17,294 bases of DNA, from NCBI GenBank assembly GCA_002371615.1, contig DFGA01000029.1, positions 1-17,294 of the forward strand, given 5' to 3'. Origin of the DNA: Lachnospiraceae bacterium UBA3762. GTDB lineage: Bacteria; Bacillota; Clostridia; Lachnospirales; Lachnospiraceae. The notes beneath the pieces are model-generated. The model was not told where the DNA came from. It saw only the letters and a program-made list of their open reading frames with translations, and ran no database searches. Below are positions 1 to 5,847 of the stretch, piece by piece; the first letter of the stretch is position 1; each line of letters starts with the position of its first letter. Position numbers and translations under genes: made by a program.

Positions 1-184
1 CCGCGCAGCCTGCGATCTCATCAGTCGTCTCCGCCCTTGCACTCTTCGTAGAGAGCGCCGCAAGAAACGCCGCATTCTGAGTCGGCGTGGTCTCGCCGCT
101 CATTATCTCGTTCATTACTCCATAAGCTTCATCGTAAGTAAGATCCTCTTTGCCTACGATTTTTACGATTGCCTCTTTGATCAT
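1..184 (-). CDS. trpD: Anthranilate phosphoribosyltransferase, N-terminal fragment
   Basis: The first 61 codons of a gene that runs off the left edge of the window. TrpD transfers phosphoribose from PRPP to anthranilate in the cytoplasm, the second step of the tryptophan branch. The visible residues fit the TrpD N-terminal helical domain: a short amphipathic start, a YDEAYGVMNEIMSGETTPTQ segment, then a NAAFLAALSTKS stretch that matches the family's usual AQIAAFLxALRxKG, and an ETTDEIAGCA helix. The start ATG (182-184) follows GGAG about 6 nt upstream. The gene is immediately preceded by a T-box leader whose specifier codon is UGG (Trp), which independently supports a tryptophan-biosynthesis assignment. 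The phosphoribosyl-binding core lies outside the window, so the call rests on the N-terminus plus the leader. Confidence 0.87.
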   Translation of the reverse strand, partial: MIKEAIVKIVGKEDLTYDEAYGVMNEIMSGETTPTQNAAFLAALSTKSARAETTDEIAGCA

Positions 185-202
185 CTGTAGCTCCTTTCTG
201 AC

Positions 203-242
203 AAAAAAAATCCCGTCCCAATGCATTACTGCTGGGACAGGA
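203..242 (-). terminator. T-box-controlled intrinsic terminator
   Basis: On the minus strand a 10-bp stem (233-242 with 211-220, one G-U pair) is followed by a run of eight U (203-210). It sits between the T-box core and the trpD ribosome site, as expected of the terminator that competes with the antiterminator. Confidence 0.92.
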
Positions 243-478
243 TATTTGCTCTGATCCTGCGGTGCCACCCGGCTTGGTACTTTCGTACCCTCTCGTGCGT
301 ACTATCATACGCCAATCTTTGGTAACGGAGGATTATACTCCGGCTCGCATACTGTAATTTCCGCTTGCCCTCAGGAGTCCATTCGCACCCGGCCTCTTTG
401 CCGCCATCTCACCGTCAGCGGCTCTCTCATGTACTCAAAGAGGTTGTCGGGAGTTACTCACTCTCCTTCAACGGTTTA
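203..478 (-). promoter_or_regulatory. Tryptophan T-box riboswitch leader
   Basis: A transcribed leader of about 275 nt upstream of trpD. On the minus strand it contains the T-box core GGGTGGCACCGC (about 260-272), whose UGGC bulge (264-267) would pair with an uncharged tRNA ending GCCA. A G discriminator base is what bacterial tRNA-Trp carries. Further upstream is a GAATGGACTCCTGAG segment, typical of the Stem I specifier loop, with UGG at 379-381 as the specifier codon. The AGAGAG element of Stem I is near 424-429. The leader ends in a hairpin and U-run. Established T-box behaviour: uncharged tRNA-Trp stabilises the antiterminator and switches on trp transcription when tryptophan is scarce. 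Confidence 0.93.
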
Positions 479-483
479 AACTA

Positions 484-512
484 TTATTACACTAAAGTGT
501 TTTTTCTGTCAA
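484..512 (-). promoter_or_regulatory. Promoter of the trp operon
   Basis: A perfect -35 TTGACA (507-512), a 17-nt spacer and a -10 TAATAA (484-489) on the minus strand, placing the start near 477, just upstream of the T-box leader. The -35 box is only about 18 nt past the stop codon of the upstream lipase gene, and no terminator is visible between them. Confidence 0.85.
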
Positions 513-529
513 CTGTTTTTTGAGAGCAT

Positions 530-3500
530 TTATAAATCTGCATAAATCAAATCAAACGCATAACCTTCGAGATTAATATTGGTTGTTAGTGTATCAGAGA
601 AGTTGTCCAAGTCTGCAAACATCTGAACCTGACCATTTCTGTCAATACCCATTATCGCATATCTCCTCCCTGCTTTTCGATATTCTGTAGGGATACTAAA
701 TGCCATAGTTCCATTTTTCAATGAATAATCAGCCTTGTCGTTCACAGTCATGTTAAAGGTAAATGCTTCTTTCCAACCTCTTGGAAGAAACAGTTTGAAA
801 ACAAGCTGCGCTATGCTACCTTGAACCTGTTTTCCCAATTTAACATTACCAGATATCAATCCCGTCCCATTCACTATAAAAACACCCATGAGAGGATACT
901 CATTTACTATTGGTCTTGTTGAATAGTACGATGACCTACCACTAGAATTCGAATTTGTACTCCCATCCTTATCTTCTTTTGAAATAGTTAATGCCCTTCC
1001 ACCCTCAGTTTGGCCTATCACTGAAGTGTCCAAAGGCTGTTCCGGTTCATTATTATTTTCAGTTACATTTGATTCTGTCCCATCCTCGTTCACTTCTTTT
1101 ATAGGTGTGTTATCCTCGCTAAGGACTAGTAATTTTATGGTCGCATTGTTTCCATCCTTTAGAATTGTCGATTCCATCGTTTTTTCATCTTTTAAACTAA
1201 CGTTATCAAATCTCTTAGCATTCGTAAGATATAATCCTCGACTATCTGACGCTATATCTTGAATTACATAGTCCATCTTCCCATCAGCATTGCCCTCTAT
1301 TCGTATTATGTAATCGTTGTCTGATGGTAGTTTAACAAATTTTTGATCCCCCATTACAAGCATCTGAATATCCTCGGAATTGTTTAACACAACCTCATTA
1401 TTCTCGATACTTGCCATTGTGTTTCCTGTCGTTTTTTCAACAATATCTATATCTACAGGGCAATACAGAGATAAAACATGTCCACTATTTAGAGATGCTG
1501 TCCCAAACTTTTCTCTTAACGTATTGTTTTTAATACATTCCTGTATCAAGGCCATATACATTTCGCACGAATGCTTCTCAATTACCCGATCTGCCGGATT
1601 AAGTAATTGATCGATAACAACTCCTGAATATGACGTGTACATATTCTTTATGCTATCTGATATATTACCCATATCGATATCATATCCATATCTCATAGGC
1701 ATGTAATCTTTTGCCTTATATAATTGCAGACCTTCAGCAAGGTATCTAAGCAAGTTATAATCATTTATGCGCTCAAGCACATCGGTCACACACATTATAT
1801 AATCGTTTGAAGCTACTGAAACAGGGTCATCGGGATGAACAAAATTCATTGAGTATCCAAAACCAGATGAACCTCTATTATAATGCCAAAAAGTAAACGG
1901 ACTTGCATATGTATAGCAAGTAATGCTATCTGCAAATACAGCACCATCATTATACATACTATTCATAATAATGTAGTACTGTAATAAATTAGCAACAGCC
2001 CCGCCAAGGCTATGACCTGTAATTAAATATCTATTATTCTTATCAGATACACCAATTCCCTTTTTACTTAAGAAATCCTCAAGATTACTATAGACAGCAT
2101 CTGTGGCATATACAAATCCATAGGAGCCTATATTGTTAAACCAGTCTTCAAATTCGTAGGAACCCCGGATAACAATTGTGATAATATTGTAGGTTTTTCC
2201 ATTGTAAGTATATTCCTTGAGGGCGAATGTATGATGAGGTATTACAAACGAGTCATGGTGAGTAACGTACATATTCTCACCCTCTTCAGCTAAATCAAGT
2301 TCTTTGAGTGCGCTAATCAGGGCTGATGTGTTTTCGCTATACGCTTTATTTGAAAGAATAAGACTCATCTTTGCTAATTCTTCATCAACACTCGGTTTAC
2401 TCTTTATTAATTTGCTTAGAGACCATTTAAACTTAATCGGAAAACCCATTTTTCCAAAACTTAATTCCCTATCTTGTGTATCATCTAGGGGAACAGTAGG
2501 ATTTGTCGGATCTGGATCTGTAGGGGCAGGATCTGCTGGGTCTTCTTCATAATCGCTTCTTATGGCAGTACCATTGGCAATTTCAGTAATTATTTCTCCT
2601 GTAACTGAGTTCCTCCATTCTTTATTGTCTACTTCTGATAATGCTATAGAAAAGCTAGATTCATTCATAATCTTCTTAACTTTGTATAATCCTTGAAAAT
2701 CATCTTTATCAATTGAAGTGATATTACTCGGTATTGTTATAGTGCCATTCAATCCAGAACATCCTGTAAATGCTGCAAACCCAACACTCTCAACACTTGA
2801 GGGGATTAGCAAATCTCCTTCAAATCCAGAACAACCATTAAATGCCCATGTTCCTATTGTTTTTACCCCATCCGAAATAATAATTTTGTTAAATCCTCTA
2901 CAGCCTCTAAAAGCTGAATCACCTATAGAATTAACACTAGAAGGAACGACCAAATCTCCCGTAAGAGATGAACAGTTTTCAAATGCACAATCTCCTATTG
3001 ATATTAAACTATCTGGAAGAATTATATTGCCTGAAATCCCACTGCTTGCACCGCTACCATATGCAAACGCGCTTTTTCCAATTGTTATAACACCATCTGG
3101 AATCGTCAATTCCCAATGTGCACAGTTGAAATTATAAAAAGCATATTCTTCTATAATTGTCACCCCCGAAGGAATTACTAAGTGACAATGATGTCCACAG
3201 CGACAATAGCTGAAGGCACCTGTTCCAATCGATTTTAAGTGGCTAGGAAGCTTTAGTTCGTTTGTGAATGAGCAATGCTCAAATGCTCCATTCCCAATGG
3301 ACTCTACATTATCAGATATTGTTAAAGTTCCATCAATATTACATCTTTGAAATGCTTTATTTCCTATAGCAACAACATTGATACCATCTATACTATCAGG
3401 AATCAGCATATTACTACCAATAATTATAATATATCCAGTATCATTTCCACCACATACACTATCAATACATATAGTATTATCATCTTGAATGTGGTATTTT

Positions 3501-3643
3501 AACTCATAGGTTGCATCTGGATATGGCTTATAGTACTTATACTCCTCATCCGCATATACATCTACACTACGTAACCTAATAACCAATATAGAGCAAATTA
3601 TAAAAAATATTACTGCAATGAGTCGTTTTAAAGATTTTTTCAT
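530..3643 (-). CDS. Secreted BspA-like LRR protein with class 3 lipase domain
   Basis: A 1037-residue exported protein. Residues 1-31 form a signal peptide: KKSLKR, a hydrophobic core at about 8-22, and likely cleavage after VYA31. Residues ~70-325 hold about ten BspA-type (LRR_5) repeats with the recurring pattern IPSxVxSIGxxAFxGC. A Pro/Asp-rich linker (~363-391) leads to a lipase_3 / alpha-beta hydrolase domain (~430-700). In it I see IVIRGS (~490-496), the nucleophile elbow GHSLGG with Ser545, an acidic candidate at Asp605/Asp606 in HPDDPVS, and a candidate catalytic His691. A C-terminal beta-rich region (~880-1037) follows a Gly/Ser-rich linker. There is no LPXTG motif or obvious cell-wall anchor. 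BspA-type LRRs usually bind surfaces or host and matrix proteins, so I infer an adhesive or substrate-targeting esterase. The AAGGG ribosome site is far from the ATG, which is weak. The gene is more AT-rich than the ABC operon genes. Confidence 0.88.
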   Translation of the reverse strand: MKKSLKRLIAVIFFIICSILVIRLRSVDVYADEEYKYYKPYPDATYELKYHIQDDNTICIDSVCGGNDTGYIIIIGSNMLIPDSIDGINVVAIGNKAFQRCNIDGTLTISDNVESIGNGAFEHCSFTNELKLPSHLKSIGTGAFSYCRCGHHCHLVIPSGVTIIEEYAFYNFNCAHWELTIPDGVITIGKSAFAYGSGASSGISGNIILPDSLISIGDCAFENCSSLTGDLVVPSSVNSIGDSAFRGCRGFNKIIISDGVKTIGTWAFNGCSGFEGDLLIPSSVESVGFAAFTGCSGLNGTITIPSNITSIDKDDFQGLYKVKKIMNESSFSIALSEVDNKEWRNSVTGEIITEIANGTAIRSDYEEDPADPAPTDPDPTNPTVPLDDTQDRELSFGKMGFPIKFKWSLSKLIKSKPSVDEELAKMSLILSNKAYSENTSALISALKELDLAEEGENMYVTHHDSFVIPHHTFALKEYTYNGKTYNIITIVIRGSYEFEDWFNNIGSYGFVYATDAVYSNLEDFLSKKGIGVSDKNNRYLITGHSLGGAVANLLQYYIIMNSMYNDGAVFADSITCYTYASPFTFWHYNRGSSGFGYSMNFVHPDDPVSVASNDYIMCVTDVLERINDYNLLRYLAEGLQLYKAKDYMPMRYGYDIDMGNISDSIKNMYTSYSGVVIDQLLNPADRVIEKHSCEMYMALIQECIKNNTLREKFGTASLNSGHVLSLYCPVDIDIVEKTTGNTMASIENNEVVLNNSEDIQMLVMGDQKFVKLPSDNDYIIRIEGNADGKMDYVIQDIASDSRGLYLTNAKRFDNVSLKDEKTMESTILKDGNNATIKLLVLSEDNTPIKEVNEDGTESNVTENNNEPEQPLDTSVIGQTEGGRALTISKEDKDGSTNSNSSGRSSYYSTRPIVNEYPLMGVFIVNGTGLISGNVKLGKQVQGSIAQLVFKLFLPRGWKEAFTFNMTVNDKADYSLKNGTMAFSIPTEYRKAGRRYAIMGIDRNGQVQMFADLDNFSDTLTTNINLEGYAFDLIYADL

Positions 3644-3677
3644 AGTTATAATTTACCCTTCTACGAATTCGTCAACT

Positions 3678-3683
3678 ATTATA
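3678..3683 (-). promoter_or_regulatory. Possible -10 box of the LRR-lipase gene
   Basis: A perfect TATAAT on the minus strand 35 nt upstream of the ATG, but no convincing -35 hexamer at 16-18 nt. It lies downstream of the terminator at 3746-3790, so the lipase gene needs its own promoter or readthrough. Confidence 0.4.
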
Positions 3684-3741
3684 AGCTTTTCCTAAACTAC
3701 AACACTAAACAAAAATTAATTCTATTCTAGTATTTTCGGGT

Positions 3742-3994
3742 CAAGAAAAACGGGACGGTATGAAACATATAGTTCCACACTCGTCCCGTTCTGTATTTCT
3801 ACATCAGGATAAGACTTGACCAATCATCACGTAATCGCATATCTTGAAGACCCTGATAGAATCTGATAAAATAGCTTTGCTTGTATCGTAGGCTCCGCCT
3901 ATACAGTGTGGTAGTTGCACCTACCGTGCCGGGCTCTGTGATGCGCCAACATCACAGAGCGGTACACCGCTCGATTTTCCTATTCTTGACCTGT
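3742..3994 (-). ncRNA. Orphan structured RNA, about 250 nt, family unknown
   Basis: A transcription unit with its own promoter (4001-4029) and terminator (3746-3790) and no plausible protein. In RNA order there is a GAGCGG/CCGCTC hairpin with a 4-nt loop (3957-3972), a perfect 11-bp hairpin (3933-3943 with 3950-3960, 6-nt loop), a GGTAG/CTACC hairpin (3910-3925), and a GC-rich TAGGC/GCCTA hairpin extended by TGTA/TACA (3882-3905). A single-stranded-looking AU-rich stretch then leads to the terminator hairpin. The first two hairpins share bases 3957-3960, so they cannot both form completely. Longest frames inside are short and lack ribosome sites. I see no 6S, SRP, tmRNA, RNase P or tracrRNA signatures. 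It could be a regulatory small RNA, a riboswitch-like leader of the LRR-lipase gene, or a relic of a mobile element. Confidence 0.62.
3746..3790 (-). terminator. Strong intrinsic terminator of the orphan RNA
   Basis: On the minus strand ACGGGACG pairs with CGTCCCGT. Beyond one bulged A the stem continues as GTGTGGAAC/GTTTCATAC (all Watson-Crick or G-U), giving about 17 bp closed by a 5-nt loop, followed directly by UUUUUCUU. It insulates the LRR-lipase gene from transcription upstream. Confidence 0.88.
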
Positions 3995-4000
3995 GAAAGT

Positions 4001-4029
4001 ATTTTAGCACAGAGAGTTATACATCGCAA
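4001..4029 (-). promoter_or_regulatory. Promoter of the orphan RNA
   Basis: On the minus strand, -35 TTGCGA (4024-4029), a 17-nt spacer and -10 TAAAAT (4001-4006). The predicted start is an A near 3994. Box matches are moderate, but the spacing is ideal and the unit ends in a strong terminator. Confidence 0.65.
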
Positions 4030-4172
4030 GAAATATAGGAAATCTATAACTAAAGTACTTATTCAAAACCTAAAAATTCAACCACGCAATTCTCTGAAGA
4101 ATACTCTTTCTGACTATTATCTTCTCAAGACAATTAATAATTTCATTATATTCAATAAAAAGGCAATTTCAC
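4030..4172. other. AT-rich spacer without a recognisable gene
   Basis: A low-GC stretch between two divergent promoters, the orphan RNA (minus) and the small toxin-like gene (plus). I see no ribosome site with a credible frame, no hairpin-plus-U-run and no repeat here. Confidence 0.6.
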
Positions 4173-4201
4173 TTGCTTATCGAACATATGTTTGTTATAA
4201 T
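4173..4201 (+). promoter_or_regulatory. LexA-controlled promoter of the small toxin-like gene
   Basis: A -35 TTGCTT (4173-4178), a 17-nt spacer and a perfect -10 TATAAT (4196-4201), with the start predicted at 4207-4208. The spacer contains CGAACATATGTTTG (4181-4194), an exact match to the Gram-positive LexA/DinR consensus CGAACRNRYGTTYG. A repressor bound there would cover the space between the -35 and -10 boxes and block RNA polymerase. The weak -35 with a perfect -10 is compatible with a tightly repressed, inducible promoter. Confidence 0.85.
4181..4194 (+). promoter_or_regulatory. LexA (SOS) box
   Basis: CGAAC-ATAT-GTTTG fits every position of the Bacillus-type LexA operator CGAACRNRYGTTYG, including the partial dyad. 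It lies exactly in the core promoter of the 32-residue peptide gene. Confidence 0.85.
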
Positions 4202-4206
4202 GTAAT

Positions 4207-4311
4207 AGGGTGTTACCAGACGCGGTAGGCGGTTAGTCCTTCACTCGGAGTACTGTGAACTCTGTTTGCATAGAAACCTCTTTTGAGGAATCTTCGAAAG
4301 GAGGACATGTC
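4207..4311 (+). promoter_or_regulatory. Structured 5' leader of the toxin-like mRNA
   Basis: About 105 nt between the predicted start and the ATG, long for such a small gene. The first ~34 nt can fold (TTACC/GGTAG) and resemble the 5' end of the convergent RNA. Near the end, CCTC-TTTT-GAGG (4277-4288) forms a small hairpin. The same CCTCTTT can alternatively pair with the Shine-Dalgarno AAAGGAGG (4297-4304) with one bulge, which would hide the ribosome site. Switchable sequestration of this kind is common in type I toxin mRNAs; that it happens here is inference. Confidence 0.55.
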
Positions 4312-4410
4312 ATGTTGACTCTATCGGATTTCATAGCTATTATCAGCCTGTGTATTACATGCTTTAGTCTTGGCTATGCGATAGGTCGTAATAGCAAGAC
4401 AAAAAAATAA
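4312..4410 (+). CDS. 32-residue single-pass membrane peptide, probable type I toxin
   Basis: A tiny protein with polar N-terminus MLTLSD, a continuous hydrophobic helix at residues ~7-25, and a positively charged tail GRNSKTKK. This is the architecture of type I toxins and holin-like peptides (TisB, TxpA, BsrG, Fst types), though I do not recognise a specific named family. The Shine-Dalgarno sequence AAAGGAGG (4297-4304) is perfect, with a 7-nt spacer. An earlier ATG at 4307 opens a three-codon frame ending in TGA at 4318 and is too close to the Shine-Dalgarno to be the real start. The stop codon lies inside the left arm of the terminator stem. The upstream LexA box and convergent RNA make an SOS-induced toxin/antitoxin pair the best reading. 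A harmless SOS membrane peptide is the alternative. Confidence 0.78.
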   Translation: MLTLSDFIAIISLCITCFSLGYAIGRNSKTKK

Positions 4411-4488
4411 CCGCCCACGTCCACCATACGTTTGAGCGGTTATTTTACCAATCATAACAGGACTAACCGTCTATCGGTAGCACCCTTT
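4401..4488 (-). ncRNA. Predicted antisense RNA (type I antitoxin candidate), about 88 nt
   Basis: Starts near 4487-4488 from the promoter at 4495-4523 and ends at the strong minus-strand terminator. It overlaps the last codons and the terminator of the toxin-like mRNA, the 3'-overlap arrangement known for TxpA/RatA and BsrG/SR4 in Bacillus. Its 5' part forms a CTACCG/CGGTTAG hairpin and is similar, in the same sense, to the 5' end of the toxin mRNA. It contains no credible ORF. Confidence 0.7.
4404..4446. terminator. Bidirectional terminator shared by toxin mRNA and antisense RNA
   Basis: AATAACCGC (4406-4414) pairs perfectly with GCGGTTATT (4436-4444). On the plus strand the stem is followed by TT after a TTATT tract; on the minus strand it runs into seven consecutive U, so termination should be stronger for the antisense transcript. 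The stop codon of the small ORF is inside the stem. Confidence 0.82.
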
Positions 4489-4494
4489 ACAAGT

Positions 4495-4523
4495 ATAGTA
4501 CCACCACCGCTCTACTGCGTCAA
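4495..4523 (-). promoter_or_regulatory. Promoter of the antisense RNA
   Basis: On the minus strand, -35 TTGACG (4518-4523), a 17-nt spacer and -10 TACTAT (4495-4500), overlapped by TATACT (4492-4497). It has no LexA box, so it would be constitutive. It lies about 50 nt past the end of the ABC/EFR1 operon, and I see no terminator between. Confidence 0.75.
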
Positions 4524-4573
4524 TTATTTTTCTAATCTGATCGCTTGGAAATATATAACAAATATTGACTTGT

Positions 4574-5338
4574 CTATTGCAAATCGGGATAGTCAAACCT
4601 GTATCGCTCCCCCGGCTTGACCACATCCCCGTATCCGATGGCGCCTACCGGGCAGTTGCCAAGACAGGACATGCAGTGAGCGCATTTATCCGCCCACCGG
4701 GGTCTGTTATCGACCATAGTGATACTGTTTACCGGACACAGCCTCTCGCATTTTCCGCATCCTATACACTTGTCGGTTGCGTAAAAGGGCTTTGCTGTAT
4801 GTTTGAACTTTGCCCAAAGGGGCGTAAAAGGATATGTTATGATTTTCTCAAAAAGAGTTACGTGTCTGGCCTTCAGCTTCTCTCTTTTTTTGATATGTCC
4901 GGCAATTTCAGGGATACGCTTTGCACTCTCTCCTACCCGGATCCTGTTCTCTTCTTCGCTAAGCAGCGGATAATGTCTGCTGACAGGATAGTTTCTCGGC
5001 ATCGAAAACTCAGCGCGTCCCATATAATTCATTCCCTTGCGCCTTACTATCCTGCGAGCTATACAAGAAGCAATACCGGCATATCCCCCGCTTGTAAATA
5101 CGAAATATACGTCCGGATTGCCGGTAAGTTTAGCCCGCTTTATATATTCGGCAAAAAATATCGGCATCTCGCACACATGGATCGGCGAGCAGATAACAAA
5201 TGGGCTGTCGGAATGTATCTCAGAAAAATCTCCGGCCTTGATCCGCTCCAGAAGATTAAGCGTATCATCCCCGATATATTCTGCTATTTTCCCGGCAATA
5301 TATTCCGTGTTGCCGGTTGCGGAAAAGTATAAAATCAT
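4574..5338 (-). CDS. EFR1 family flavodoxin/ferredoxin electron-transfer protein
   Basis: A 254-residue cytoplasmic redox protein. The N-terminus carries a flavodoxin FMN-binding signature, YFSATGNTEYIA (4-15), and a second flavodoxin loop around CSPIHVCEMP (50-59). The C-terminus holds two [4Fe-4S] ferredoxin motifs: Cys191/194/197/201 (CIGCGKCERLCP) and Cys219/222/225/229 (CAHCMSCLGNCP). This order and length are typical of the EFR1 family, which is abundant in Lachnospiraceae. The electron partner is unknown. The ATG lies 3 nt after the stop of the upstream gene, so translation is probably coupled, and it is the last gene of the ABC importer operon. A redox protein in a transporter operon may hint that the imported compound is reduced, but co-transcription alone is weak evidence. 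Confidence 0.9.
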   Translation of the reverse strand: MILYFSATGNTEYIAGKIAEYIGDDTLNLLERIKAGDFSEIHSDSPFVICSPIHVCEMPIFFAEYIKRAKLTGNPDVYFVFTSGGYAGIASCIARRIVRRKGMNYMGRAEFSMPRNYPVSRHYPLLSEEENRIRVGESAKRIPEIAGHIKKREKLKARHVTLFEKIITYPFTPLWAKFKHTAKPFYATDKCIGCGKCERLCPVNSITMVDNRPRWADKCAHCMSCLGNCPVGAIGYGDVVKPGERYRFDYPDLQ

Positions 5339-5341
5339 AGA

Positions 5342-5809
5342 TCACACATCATCCGTCATCTCGAATTCGTCGATGACGACTTCCTCTTCTTCATCCTCTT
5401 CGGGAGTCGCAATCGGAACAAACTCCGACATATATGCATCTGCACTCTGTCCCGCCATAAGAAGCGGAACATTTATGACAACTCCGTCCATAGAATACGG
5501 AATCGGCATGCTTACCTTGTGGGAGTGCGGTTCTTCCCCCTTCTTGTCAGTTATCTCAAGTGTGACCGTAAGCTTTTGACCCATAAGGTCTGCCATGCCT
5601 CTCTCGTCCTCGGCAAGCTTTGCAACCTTTTCCTTGTCCTTGACAACGGTCACCTTATAGTATGCATCATAGCTTTTCCCGCCGTATTCACAGGCTTTGT
5701 TATCAAAATATATGGTATGTCCGCGGCCTATGACAAACATTACGACTGCCAGTGCGATAACCAGCAGGATTGCCGCACACCGGAATATCAACTGTCTCTT
5801 TTTATTCAT
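5342..5809 (-). CDS. Membrane-anchored accessory protein of the ABC importer
   Basis: About 155 residues when started at the ATG at 5807-5809, which has GAGAGG 8 nt upstream. A longer frame reaches back to 5851 but overlaps the permease end and lacks a ribosome site. An MNKKRQ start is followed by one membrane helix (roughly 8-28 of the short form: hydrophobic, ending at GRGHT). An extracytoplasmic beta-rich domain follows, and the C-terminus is strongly acidic (EEDEEEEVVIDEFE). No catalytic motif is visible. It sits between the second permease and the EFR1 gene. I suspect it belongs to a small domain family (possibly DUF6672) that co-occurs with DUF3798 importers, but I am not certain. A role at the outer face of the transporter is inference. 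Confidence 0.75.
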   Translation of the reverse strand: MNKKRQLIFRCAAILLVIALAVVMFVIGRGHTIYFDNKACEYGGKSYDAYYKVTVVKDKEKVAKLAEDERGMADLMGQKLTVTLEITDKKGEEPHSHKVSMPIPYSMDGVVINVPLLMAGQSADAYMSEFVPIATPEEDEEEEVVIDEFEMTDDV

Positions 5810-5847
5810 TATGTAAACCTCTCTTACGCCTCGATCAACTTCCCGGA

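Larger units (their letters stand above)
4196..4500. repeat. Imperfect inverted repeat framing the toxin/antisense locus
   Basis: The left arm (about 4196-4240, plus strand) and the right arm (about 4460-4497, minus strand) share TATA(A/C)T, GTAA, AGGGTG(T/C)TACC and then CGGTTAGTCCT, with several extra bases in the left arm. The match starts in the -10 boxes and continues about 30 nt into each transcript, so the two transcripts have related 5' ends. Confidence 0.8.

Noticed and set aside
3742..3994. Assignment of the orphan RNA to 6S, SRP, tmRNA, RNase P or a tracrRNA
   Set aside because: No 5'-3' closing helix with central bubble, no SRP tip motif, no tag ORF, no P4-like core, and no Cas gene or repeat array in the window.
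3881..4228. A 115-codon plus-strand frame across the orphan RNA and spacer
   Set aside because: No ribosome site, basic low-complexity translation, and it runs through the RNA hairpins, two opposing promoters and the LexA box.
4307..4318. Alternative ATG for the toxin-like gene
   Set aside because: Only three codons before TGA and only 2 nt from the Shine-Dalgarno; the ATG at 4312 gives the membrane peptide with 7-nt spacing.
4565..5332. A 255-codon plus-strand frame
   Set aside because: Exact shadow of the EFR1 gene, which has clear flavodoxin and ferredoxin motifs on the minus strand.
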